Source of the DNA: Aphrocallistes beatrix
Taxonomy: Eukaryota > Porifera > Hexactinellida > Sceptrulophora > Aphrocallistidae
NCBI GenBank assembly: GCA_963281255.1
Contig: OY725501.1
Location: forward strand, 2,953,674-3,017,673
Direction: 5' to 3'
Length of the DNA: 64,000 nt
Part shown: positions 52,894 through 62,712 of the stretch, one piece after another
How positions within the stretch are numbered: position 1 is the stretch's first letter
How the letters are laid out: each line of letters opens with the position of its first letter
Made by a program: the position numbers and the translations under genes
Notes under the pieces: model-generated
What the model was told of the DNA's origin: nothing
Databases searched by the model: none
The model's input: only the letters and a program-made list of their open reading frames with translations

Positions 52894-53485
52894 CAGGGTG
52901 TAATAAAATTGATGCCCTATCAAATTAGTAATAATAATTTTCGATTAGAAAGGAGCAGTTCATTAATCACTTTCCAATAATTCCACCATTAAGTTTAACA
53001 CATGTATAACCCTTCTCAGGCATACTGCTAACAAGGTTATCTAAATATCGAGGGTTAACTGCGTCCATACGAATTTCAGCTGTTTTTCAAGAACTTTTAG
53101 ATCCGTTGCCTCTTCCATGTCATCGACTCCGCTCTGCACAATAGCCCGCAAATTCTCGATTGGATTCAAGTCTGAGGAGTTGGCAGGCCAGGTACCTTTC
53201 GTCCAGAATGCTTTTAGATGTTGTTTGCCCCAATCCTGTGTCCTTATAGCCTTGTGAGCAGGAGCACCGTTTTGTTGGAAAATGTATTCGGACATGTTTG
53301 GTAGGAGTTTTCTTGTCAAAACTAACTCAGTTTTTCGTTTTATTTTAAGAGAGGACATCAGTGATTGATTAAGGAATACTATCGGTGCTAAAAGCAACAA
53401 GAGACCTCTCATGCCAAGATTTTTCCCAAACAAATGGAAAACCGATTGACCTTCTGTGATAGGGCATCAATTTTGTTACACCCTG
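52894..53485 (-). mobile_element. Tc1/mariner element, internally deleted
   Basis: The ends CAGGGTGTAATAAAATTGAT and ATCAATTTTGTTACACCCTG are near-perfect inverted repeats, and TA flanks each side (52892-52893 and 53486-53487). The 592 bases hold the C-terminal part of a transposase on the minus strand (53041-53433). The N-terminal DNA-binding part and first catalytic Asp are missing. Confidence 0.92.
53041..53433 (-). pseudogene. Tc1/mariner transposase C-terminal fragment
   Basis: A 130-codon frame with FQQNGAPAHKAIRTQDW and WPANSSDLNPIENL, the two hallmark blocks around the second and third catalytic acids of Tc1/mariner transposases. The usual QQDGAPAH reads QQNGAPAH, so the second catalytic Asp is Asn. 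With the first Asp region also deleted, the enzyme is inactive. Confidence 0.9.
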
Positions 53486-53562
53486 TAGGACAATAAATAT
53501 CACATTTGGGCTCCAATGCGTCTCATTACAATCAGTCATCTCTCACCGTTTATTAGTTAGAC

Positions 53563-53970
53563 CAGTGTTTCTTAACCTTTTTAGACTTCCGCACCCCTTC
53601 ATCTTTCGAAATCAAAAATCACATCCCTTTTTATTATAAAGGTAGCGTCATTACGTCTATTCAATAAAATGTGTTGACTTACACATTATATGATTTGGGC
53701 ATGCCTAATTTCTGGGACGGGACTGGTTGAGATACCTTAATGCGGGACGGATCCCGTCCCTGAAATTAGGCATGCCCATATAATTTTGAAAAGCACTTGA
53801 ATACAATAAAATGTGATAAAGCTAGACAATGCACTCCATTGAGTAGGCAAAATGGAACAAATTTGTTATTACATAGTAAATATTAATCAAGTGATAATAC
53901 TTTCTCGCACCCCCCAGAATCGTCCCTCTCACCCGCAGGGGGTGCATGCACCCCCGGTTGAGAACCACTG
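53563..53970. mobile_element. Non-autonomous hAT-like element with 8-bp target duplication
   Basis: The ends CAGTGTTTCTTAACC and GGTTGAGAACCACTG are inverted repeats of the common hAT form. The flanks AGTTAGAC (53555-53562) and AGTTAGGC (53971-53978) are an 8-bp target duplication with one mismatch. The opposite arm of the surrounding palindrome keeps the empty site. No transposase frame. Confidence 0.92.
53697..53777. mobile_element. 81-bp inverted-repeat element nested in the hAT element
   Basis: The arms GGGCATGCCTAATTTC and GAAATTAGGCATGCCC pair perfectly, extended by TGGGACGGGA and TCCCGTCCC. The flanks ATATGATTT and ATATAATTT match at eight of nine bases, consistent with an 8-9-bp target duplication. 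It is the innermost of three nested elements. Confidence 0.7.
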
Positions 53971-54404
53971 AGTTAGGCAGATAAAATGGGCAAATATAAA
54001 TACCCATTTACCTTGAAATATATGACCTTTGGACCTTTAAGATGAAACCAGGCGGTGTTGATAATGGCGCTATTGAACTCGCCGTCCTCAAAATCCTCTA
54101 TATGGACCCGAGATCGTGTCTCTAGCCCTTCTAGATTTTTTGTCAAACATCGATTTCAAGATTTTTTTAAAAAAAGATCCTATTTCCCCTAATTTGCCCA
54201 CTGTGCCACACCAATATAGAATATCTTAAGGAGTCGCTGAGGAGAGAATGGGATAAAATACCTCAGGAAACACAGCATGCTGCAGTAGAGGCCTTTCCTC
54301 GTAGATTAAATGCTGTAATTCAGAAGAAAGGAGGGTATATAGAATAGTGATTATTTCTAGCATAATATTAACAAAACATGTAAGTCTAGTGCAAATAGCA
54401 AGTA

Positions 54405-54600
54405 TCCTTACTATTAAAACTCGATTATTGTGTATGTGTGTATATATATATATATATCTCTGTAACGAATTGATTGAAGAAACTGCCAGGTGCAGAAAGC
54501 TGATTTTTGGCATGTGGGGGTCTTTTGGCTATGGCTCCAGTAAGTTCTGAGCTCAGAGCAAAATGTCGACTCATCATGGAATTATGACGTCATTGTCACA
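54405..54600 (+). repeat. Interspersed repeat family, copy b (truncated)
   Basis: It shares CCTTACTATTAAAACTCGAT, the (TA)n tract, GTAACGAATTGATTGAAG and GTCGACTCATCATGG with copies at 7008-8016 and 61461-62010. It stops after GACGTCATTGTCAC, so the GC-rich end is missing. Confidence 0.8.
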
Positions 54601-54880
54601 TGCTTGTGTATATAAATCTATAAACTTTTTAACTTTAAATATGTTATGAGTTTCACAGTCTTGACATAGAAGCCCACCCAAGCAGGCTAGTAGACAATAG
54701 GCTATTAGGTAGTATATAGCCAAGTCTTGGCCGGAAATAATTCCTTTGATTTATTCAATGACTTTTTGGTCATCAATTAGGTTTTAATAGTCCCATTTTG
54801 GGGTTTCAATACTTTCTAAGAACATTGATGATCGTTAACTATTTATTTTTTTACCTACACTTAATAACCCGCGGTTGGCT

Positions 54881-54985
54881 AGGAATGTTGAAAGTGAAAA
54901 TGAAAGTACATTGAAAGTGAACTGAAAGTGAAAATGAAAGTGGGGTTTTCTCTATTTATACTTTTGAGACGTAGCCAGGCGAGGG
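54881..54985. promoter_or_regulatory. TATA module with ISRE-like GAAA array (right copy, inverted)
   Basis: Inverted counterpart of 52497-52607. On this strand GAAAGTGAAAATGAAAGT occurs twice, with GAAAGTGAACTGAAAGTG between, followed by GGGGTTTTC and then TATTTATA (54954 on, the complement of TATAAATA). Both copies keep array and TATA while the outer flanks have diverged. Confidence 0.45.
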
Positions 54986-55142
54986 TTAATTAAATAACTT
55001 ATATAATTATTAATTAAGTGAACAATATTTATTAGGATATCATTCTCATTTACTTCAGCACTTCAAGCTATCATTTTAACCATACTCTACAAGAATAGTT
55101 AGAATATTATGGGTGTGAAGTTAGCAGCACGTTCAGCAGCGA

Positions 55143-57320
55143 AAAGTGAGCAGGGTATAACTAGTTCTAGTTTCACAGTGCCTTGTAGGATCTTGATCAA
55201 ATTTGAAACAGAACATTATGATCGAGGTAGTTTTTTGCTATTTTAATATCTAACGCCTACCACTTAAAACCACATGGCAATGACGATGCAAATTTGATGA
55301 AATTTCTATAGTATTTCAGGGTATAACTAGTTCTAGTTGCACAGTGCCTTGTAAGATCTTGATCAAATTTGAAACAGAACATTAGAATAGAATATACTAT
55401 AAGTGTTAATTCATAATATTAAATTTTACAAATTAATAATAGTGCCTCCGATCTGGAATTTCAATGTGCAGAGGAAACCTGGAATCCATACAGTTTAATG
55501 TGATGATTTCGAATCTTGGTCAAACCTGTTTATGATTATATTGTTCAACAAATTTATGAATTCACCACAGAGCTAAGATTAACATCCATTGAAACCAAAA
55601 CTTAGTTTTACGCGGATGATGATGAATATGTACTAATACAATATAACTAATTAATTGATATCACTTGTGATTAACCAATGCGAAAATAAATGTAATATGG
55701 TTTCGAATGAAAATATTTTCAAAATATAGTAATATTTAAATGATAAAACTATCTAAAATCACTATTTGCTACTTATACAATTCATTGTCAACAAATCGAT
55801 TTGGTTCATTTGATGTGTGGAGATTACTCGAATGGTCAATTTTTATTCTTAGGGTTTCCATCACAGCTGAATAGATAGATAGACAGCTAATACCTTCTAG
55901 AGAGAACAGAATCTCACCAGATGGCAATGGCCTATTTAGATCACTGTCTTACGTAATTGCAGGGACAGAAAGCTATCAGCAACAAACAAGAGGGCTCTTA
56001 ATACAAAAATGAAGGGATAATATAGAGAAACATGCTCCAAGTATTGTAACGCTCGAAATGATTTGCTACCCGAAGCGCGCGTTGCAAAAAAAACACAATA
56101 GAAGAATATCTCAAGATAAGCTTGATGGACAGATTAGGATCTTGGGGTACTGACTTAGAAATATTCTTAGCAGCACATATCCTAGAATCTAGATACTGAC
56201 ATTTTCGTCTACAAAGATGAAAGCAAATGTTGGATGAAATTTTCAGGGTATGGGTTCAAAGAGAAACATTCTTCTCATAACCTGACAGAGACTAGGATTT
56301 ACCTGAGATTGTTTAGAGATCATTTTCAACCGTAATACAGGTGAAATAAGTTGGAAGCATACAAATTGGATCACAAACCAAATGTATTTGATCATTTAGG
56401 ATGAAAATGTTAGTTAACGATATTTACATGTACAAGGATTAGCCTTGACATAAATTAGGATAGCGTATTGTGAAATTAGAAGCTATAGAACAGCGGTTCC
56501 CAACCTTATTATTGTTATTACCCCGTTGTTCGACACTGTTAACCCTACTACCCCGAATTGAGGAGGCAATGTATCAGAAATTCTTTATTAAATTAAATTA
56601 ATTATTTATAATTATATAATCTAAATATGGAAATTAAATTTGAATATTATATGTTCAATGGGAAACTTGTTTCTGTTTTTTCCACTAATCTGTCAAATGA
56701 GGTTCCATTTTGCTCAATACACATCGCAGATCCCCCTCGCAATCTAATTTATTGCGTTGCTTGGTTTTTATGGCAAGCAAAGACGAAAATCCGGCGGTAA
56801 GTTTTTCTGTAGGTAATATATAATAATAACCAATATAAATTTATCACAGGAATACCTTCAAACACGTTTAGTCAATATTAGTTTTTAATTCGCAGTATGA
56901 AGCCAATTAGAAACCATTAATATCCTGCAAAACGAATAACAGAAAATTTATGCTGAAGTAATAATAACAAATTCTGACCTGAATTATAAAGATAAAGAAG
57001 CACTCCATTACCCCTCGAAAATCTTCAAATTACCCCACTTGGGGTAATTACCCCGGGGTTGGGAACCACTGCTATAGAATAATCTAAATTGTTATATTGT
57101 CAGTCAGTAATCAATTCAATAGTTGCACGTTGCAAACTAACTATAGTGAGTTAAATAGAAATGTCCATTTTTTGCATCATCATTGTCACGTGGTTTTAAT
57201 CGGGAGGCGTTAGATACTAAGATAACACAAAGGTACCTCACTCATAATGTTTTGTTTCAAATTTGATCAAGATCATACAAGGCACTGTGCAACTAGAACT
57301 AGTTATACCCTGCTCACTTT
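55143..57320. mobile_element. 2.2-kb element with ~180-bp imperfect terminal inverted repeats
   Basis: AAAGTGAGCAGGGTATAACT at the left is matched by its complement at the right. Pairing continues inward through CACAGTGCCTTGTA, TCTTGATCAAATTTGAAAC and TATCTAACGCC to about 55315 and 57140. A third partial copy of the outer repeat lies directly inside the left arm (55318-55385). The interior has no coding frame of note and carries a hAT-like insertion at 56491-57071. Superfamily unknown; no target duplication is visible. Confidence 0.75.
56491..57071. mobile_element. Non-autonomous hAT-like element with perfect 8-bp target duplication
   Basis: The ends CAGCGGTTCCCAACC and GGTTGGGAACCACTG are inverted repeats. 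CTATAGAA is duplicated exactly on both sides (56483-56490 and 57072-57079). Short subterminal ATTACCCC and TTACCCC motifs lie near both ends. There is no transposase frame in the 581 bases. Confidence 0.95.
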
Positions 57321-57447
57321 GAGCCAATTAACCGATGAAATTTAGTATTAGCCTCTATGGTTCCGTTCCTGGAGACTTAGCGGAGTTGACTATTATTATC
57401 AGATTATCCTGTCCTATTAGAGCTGTATAGTTTACCATTACGTACTC

Positions 57448-60400
57448 ATGGCCAAGTTCATAATGGACCTACGCACACGGCTCCAGAGCGAGCACCAGTT
57501 CATTTCCAGCCAGAAGCAGGTGCTGAGTGTGCTGTCCAAGGAGGTGGAGACCAAACTGTCCGACCTCTACCTGCTGGCCTGGTTCTTCACCTACCTCAAG
57601 GAGCTCTACGACAAAGTAAAGCCGCGCGTCCTACAGCCGAAGGATTTTGTTAAGATTGTCCAGTATAAGCGTGCGCTCCTGAGTCCGGATATCAAGCTGG
57701 CTGGGGAGATAACCTTCCAGACACGCCCCAACCTGATCCTCTCCATGCTGCGGCACGAGACAGAAATCGTAGCTCTGCTCTTCCTCCGCGAGGGGCGGAC
57801 AGATAAGCTGGACATGCTAGCTCGGATCGTCTACACTTCGGTGTTCGGCAGTCTCATCACGGCAGAAGACGAGTTCCACTTCCTGAAGGTGATGATGGAG
57901 CTGCTGTCCCGTGAACTGGAGGAGTGCCACTCCTCCTACGACATGTTCCAGAAAGGGTCGGGCTTCAAGAGCCTGTTCAGCATGTACGTAGAGAGCTCGG
58001 TAGAGGTGAAGGGCTTCTTTCTGACCCTGATACAGAGGCAGATCTCATTCCTGATGGACGAGGAAGTCTTTCTGGAGTTTGAAGAGAGCAAAGCTGAGCT
58101 GCACGCGGGTCAGGGATTTCCGGATGCTGGAGAGTGCAGTGCGGACGTGAGTAGCGAAGAGATCAAGTTGAAGATCCGAGAATCTGCCAAGTTTATAGGC
58201 TCACTCATCACTAACTTGATCAAGCAGCTGAACCAGGAGATCTCCCTCACCCCGTACACCATACGGATACTCGCCAACCTGATGAAGCGAGAGATTTCGA
58301 GGAAATGGACCCTACCACTTGAAGCTATTCAGAGCTGCCTGGCCAACCTTATTTTCGGGTTCTTCATTGTCCCAGTGATCGCTGATCCCGTTTCATTCGG
58401 TCTGGTCGAGGATTCTCTCCTCACAGACCGCATCCGCTCCAACTTCAACTGCATGGCCACTGTCTTGCAAAACTTGCCACGCTTGCACTGGCGCAGACTC
58501 AGTTCAGACCTCAGACTCGTCTTCAAGTACACCAACCTCAGCCTATACACCAGCTACATCGACTCTCTCGTGCTGGACCAGGGATGGCAGAACGAACTGA
58601 TGCAGGGGACGATGGACGTTGCAAGGTTTAAGTCCACTGCTTGCTTCTTCTACAAAAAAGTGGATATAGAGCGAACCCACTTCCTCATCTCTAACTCCGA
58701 CCTTGTATTTCTCAGAGAGAGCATCGCCTGTCTCAATAGAAATGTTGAGACGAACCGAATCTCTCAGATTCTAAACTCCTTGAGTGCCTCGTCAGTCAGT
58801 TTCGCACCCACTCTAGAGAAACAAGAACCAGCCGTTCAGACAATAAAGGGCAAGCATAGTACGCCTCAAACGAGCAACTTCCCTCTACCAAAGCTCTTGC
58901 TATTCCCTATTAAAGAGACGGAATGGGACCAGCCCAACACACTGGAGATTAAAACTGAGGAGGAGGTAATCCATGGGAAAAAGGCGACATGTTCACTGCG
59001 AGACATCGCCAAAGAGAACACAGCCATTGAGAGTGCGCTGAAGGAATCTTATTGCATTGAGAATGGCGATATTTTCCTCCGATCTTCCAAGACCAGACAC
59101 AACTCAATATCCGGATATGATACGTTACGGCGACAGGTGGACAGTGTCTGTCACCTGTCCTCCATCGAGAACTCAACCGCCTCAAGTTCCTCCACTGAGT
59201 CTGAGGACAAGAGCTATGAAGGGGACACCAGCGGGATCGGATCTCTCGCGAACTCCAACTCATCGAGCTACAAAGCAAACTTTAGAGTTAGATCGAAGAA
59301 GAAGAGACCACCCCTCCCACCCTATCCCTCCACAGACTTGCCCTCTTGGGAGTCTCCGTTGGACATAACCGTGTTCAGGGGGCACAATTCCTCTGGATCC
59401 GATACCCTCGAGCGCTCGAATAAACGGAATAACCTGGAAGGGAGGATGCGCCGCTCCATGTCATTAGGGGGAAAAGAAGAATTCGAAAATTTCGATCCCG
59501 ACCTCTACGAGAATGCCGAGTACTTAAGAAAACCAAAAGTGTCTCCAAAGAAATCAGCCACCACAGACCGTCTCTCCCCCGCCAAGCAACCAGTCACGAT
59601 CAGCGGCTCCCTCCCAGCCCACAAAATCGGCTCGCCCTACTCCACCGACAAGAAGGTGTTCTTGAGAAAGGGGAACAAAATACGAAAGAAGGCTCGGAAC
59701 ATGATAATTAGCACGTTTGGCCATTCTAAGCACAGCAAACAAACTCTTTCTCTCTCCGACTCCCAAACAGACCTTCCAAACCTGAGAGACGTGTCTAGCA
59801 CCTCAACGGAGTCTGACTGGGTTAGACTACGCTCAACTACCTTCACGAACATGACCTTAAAAACGCCCCCTAAGCCGATCCCCTCCTCCAAGTACTTCAC
59901 TCTCCTCCCACTCGACACCGCCATTCACCCGCAGAACACCGACTTGACCTCCATCCTCAAGCGCATCCGTCTCTTCCTCTCCGCCTCAGCCTATCCGGAC
60001 TTCAACGTCCCTGAGCCGCAGCTACTGCCCTCCGAGATTTGGGAACAGATCTCACAGCTGGAGCTAGAGAATGTCAACTCGACTGAAAGCTCACAGAACC
60101 AGATTTCAATGTCTGATGAGGTCGCGAACAAACGCAGCCTCATCTCAATACTGTACCACGAATTCAACCTGGCAATTTCCTACAACGACACGACTCGAAT
60201 TGCTCTTGCATCAGACCTCCTGCACATTATCGACGTGATGGCCGCCTCCCAAGTCGAGTCGCTGCTTCGTGACCTCCAGAAGGACTTGTTATCCCGCAAA
60301 GAGTACATAAGGTACCTGACACAGACCTCTCTCAAACTCATCAAGCACCAGGACCAGATCTTAAGCTATGAGAAGTCCTTCCTCTCCCAGATCGAAGAGG

Positions 60401-61092
60401 TGGAGAAGTCGTTCATGGACTCGGAGATCAGGGCTTTCTTCCAGCAGCACAGCGTCCTGTCCCACCTCGATCGGAACCTCTCACTCACGCCCAACAAACC
60501 GATTACCATCCACAAACACATCTACGACGCTCTCGAGCAGATGAGTCTCGACCCTCTCTGGCACAACTGGGAGCACCACACGGCCATGCTCTACTCTGTG
60601 GAGAGAATCGTCTACAACCACGTATTCTACGGACTCTTCTTTCCTAAGGGGGCGAGTGATCAGAAAGAAAACGAAGAATTCACTTTAAGTTTGGAGTGTT
60701 TGAGTAAGATTTTGAAGGTTGATGACTCCTTTCTCTCGATCGACAAAAAGTACCATTTCAGTTCGCCCTGGCCTAGTGCCTTGCAGCTGCTCTACACACT
60801 CAATTTGTACAAGACACCGCGAGATAAGCTTGACGTCATCAGTAACTGCTGTAAACTCATCACAAACCTACTCCACTTCACAGACCCGTTGGGTGTCCTA
60901 GGTGCCGACGAGATCCTCCCTGTACTCATATTCGTCACTGTCCATTCCAATCCCAGGTATTTAAAAGCGAACTCCACCTACCTCGAGCTCTACTCAGACA
61001 ACATCGACATTGGAGAGAACGCATACTGGTTCCATCAGTTCCTTTTCACGATTCGAAATATAGAGAGTCTAGTAGAGAAGAATCTACTTTGA
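57448..61092 (+). CDS. GAPVD1: GAPVD1/RME-6: RasGAP-like and VPS9 domain protein
   Basis: An endocytic regulator that activates Rab5-type GTPases through its C-terminal VPS9 domain and carries an N-terminal RasGAP-like domain. The 1214 residues show an N-terminal helical start like that of human GAPVD1 and a RasGAP-like domain (about 85-430, with ARIVYTSVFGSLITAEDE and LIFGFFIVPVIADPVSFGLV). A long Ser-rich, disordered middle (about 480-840) has a proline-rich RPPLPPYP. The VPS9 domain lies at about 985-1205, with GADEILPVLIFVTVHSNP at 1152 and AYWFHQFLFTI. Shorter than human (about 1,480). The arginine-finger position appears to be Lys169 (QKGSGF). The ATG gives MAKFIMDLRTRLQSEHQF, similar to the family start. 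GC-rich single exon. Confidence 0.93.
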   Translation: MAKFIMDLRTRLQSEHQFISSQKQVLSVLSKEVETKLSDLYLLAWFFTYLKELYDKVKPRVLQPKDFVKIVQYKRALLSPDIKLAGEITFQTRPNLILSMLRHETEIVALLFLREGRTDKLDMLARIVYTSVFGSLITAEDEFHFLKVMMELLSRELEECHSSYDMFQKGSGFKSLFSMYVESSVEVKGFFLTLIQRQISFLMDEEVFLEFEESKAELHAGQGFPDAGECSADVSSEEIKLKIRESAKFIGSLITNLIKQLNQEISLTPYTIRILANLMKREISRKWTLPLEAIQSCLANLIFGFFIVPVIADPVSFGLVEDSLLTDRIRSNFNCMATVLQNLPRLHWRRLSSDLRLVFKYTNLSLYTSYIDSLVLDQGWQNELMQGTMDVARFKSTACFFYKKVDIERTHFLISNSDLVFLRESIACLNRNVETNRISQILNSLSASSVSFAPTLEKQEPAVQTIKGKHSTPQTSNFPLPKLLLFPIKETEWDQPNTLEIKTEEEVIHGKKATCSLRDIAKENTAIESALKESYCIENGDIFLRSSKTRHNSISGYDTLRRQVDSVCHLSSIENSTASSSSTESEDKSYEGDTSGIGSLANSNSSSYKANFRVRSKKKRPPLPPYPSTDLPSWESPLDITVFRGHNSSGSDTLERSNKRNNLEGRMRRSMSLGGKEEFENFDPDLYENAEYLRKPKVSPKKSATTDRLSPAKQPVTISGSLPAHKIGSPYSTDKKVFLRKGNKIRKKARNMIISTFGHSKHSKQTLSLSDSQTDLPNLRDVSSTSTESDWVRLRSTTFTNMTLKTPPKPIPSSKYFTLLPLDTAIHPQNTDLTSILKRIRLFLSASAYPDFNVPEPQLLPSEIWEQISQLELENVNSTESSQNQISMSDEVANKRSLISILYHEFNLAISYNDTTRIALASDLLHIIDVMAASQVESLLRDLQKDLLSRKEYIRYLTQTSLKLIKHQDQILSYEKSFLSQIEEVEKSFMDSEIRAFFQQHSVLSHLDRNLSLTPNKPITIHKHIYDALEQMSLDPLWHNWEHHTAMLYSVERIVYNHVFYGLFFPKGASDQKENEEFTLSLECLSKILKVDDSFLSIDKKYHFSSPWPSALQLLYTLNLYKTPRDKLDVISNCCKLITNLLHFTDPLGVLGADEILPVLIFVTVHSNPRYLKANSTYLELYSDNIDIGENAYWFHQFLFTIRNIESLVEKNLL

Positions 61093-61460
61093 TAATTCTT
61101 GTGGATTTTTAGATAGATTTATATTTAATCTTTTTTATTCTTTATCCTCGCTTTAACATCGATGCTTTGATCCAATTTGTATGTTTTCCTACTCACCTAT
61201 TGTTTACAATAATGTGTATATTTGTTTATGTGCTTTGCTGAATCTCCCAAATTATAAATATTTTTTTGTGAAAGGAGATGGATGCTATGCTCAATCACAG
61301 TAGGGAGCTAAACAGGGATTCGTGGAATTTTTAATCTCAGTGGTGCGTGTGCGACTATCCACTCCAACCAATTGCTAAAGGGAGCTAATCAGGTTTCACA
61401 AATTGAGAGTAGTGCATGTATATAGTTGTGATTGTAATCATGCGCTTTGAAGTTTAGCAT
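61093..61460. other. 3' region of GAPVD1
   Basis: AT-rich, with AGGGAGCTAA repeated (about 61301 and 61379). No gene is seen. Confidence 0.4.
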
Positions 61461-62010
61461 ATACAAGCGCGCTTCGCGCTTGCTTGCGCTGCGCGGCTGG
61501 CGGACACTTTGTGTCCGCCGGAGGCTCCCTTCGGTCGCCTGGAGTCACATTGGTTAATTTTATAAGGGAGATAACATCTCTAAATATGTCTGTTCTACTG
61601 TGCTAATCGATATCACTCGAAAAATCACCAAATTTGTCAATTTTAAAATTTTTGATGCGTAATGATGACGTCATAACAAAGTGATGAGTCATCATTTTTT
61701 GATGAAAGTCGCGTCATATGTGAGGTATGTTAGTATACAGATTCTATTAAAATTTCAGCCTTCTATCTCCTATAATGGCTGAGTTATGCCCGAATAACTG
61801 TGTTGCTTAACTTTTAAAAATGTGACGATGACGTCATAATTCCATGATGAGTCGACATTTTGCTCTGAACTCAGAACTTACTGGAGCCATAGCCAAAAGA
61901 CTCCCACATGCCAAAAATCAGCCTTCTGCGCCCGGCAGTTTCTTCAATCAATTCGTTACAGAGATATATATATATATATATATACAATCATCGAGTTTTA
62001 ATAGTAAGGA
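61461..62010 (-). repeat. Interspersed repeat family, copy c (complete-looking, opposite strand)
   Basis: Read on the minus strand it runs from CCTTACTATTAAAACTCGAT through a (TA)n tract and GTAACGAATTGATTGAAG to GGCGACCGAAGGGAGCC-type GC-rich sequence and the hairpin CAAGCGCGAAGCGCGCTTG. It includes ATGACGTCAT, a CRE-like palindrome. No coding capacity. It is the best copy for defining the family ends. Confidence 0.8.
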
Positions 62011-62712
62011 TGTGTTTCAGAAACGAGTTACATTTCTATTTGAATCCGCAAATTTCAAATGAATTATATACCGTGACACATGGCACTGGTTAATAATTGT
62101 AGGAAATAATAGATTGAACGAGGTTATTGTATATGCTGGCTTCTGCTTCTGCTGAATCACTCTAAACCATTCATGAAAGAACCATACGGATCACGGAAAT
62201 TAAGGATTTAACCAGAATGCGATTAGGAACCAAAACAGGTAGAGTAACGTATATAAATCAACTCTTAATTTTCACTATTTTAGGAACTGGCGACAACCTT
62301 GAGGTGGAGACAGTATCCATGATATCTTAAATTTATTTATACGTCCCGACTGGAACACCTGTAAATTGATACAGGTGTATGTCAATACTAATTTGATAGG
62401 CATTAAGAATGTGTACACCCCTTGCCTTAGTAGGCATATTCCGAGCTACGCAACAGCCAGTGGAAATCGTACAGCTGTAATTTACGTATTACACTTGTTC
62501 CTTTTGTTAATTGAATAGCTTAGAGGACAATAGTGCACCTACACTGTATAATCATCACCAGGACATTGGAGTCGTTAGAATAATATATATGCAGACAGTG
62601 TATTATATCCACAAGCTATCTCTGTACTATAATAGAAATCTCATAGAGAATACCTCGTAACACTGAGTATATATATTACTGATAGCTCACTTTATCAAGA
62701 GTTCCAGCTGAA
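62011..62712. other. Upstream region of the KCTD gene
   Basis: AT-rich, with a short inverted repeat ACACCTGTAAATTGATACAGGTGT near 62350. No gene or defined element is recognised. Pyrimidine-poor just before the ATG. Confidence 0.4.

Larger units (their letters stand above)
53486..54135 (-). repeat. Right arm of the long inverted repeat, split by a hAT-like insertion
   Basis: Reverse complement of 52165-52407 in two pieces (53486-53562 and 53971-54135). The pieces are separated by the element at 53563-53970. Pairing is high across GGACAATAAATATCACATTT, GGCGGTGTTGATAAT and GGGTCCATATAGAGG type stretches. Confidence 0.9.
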
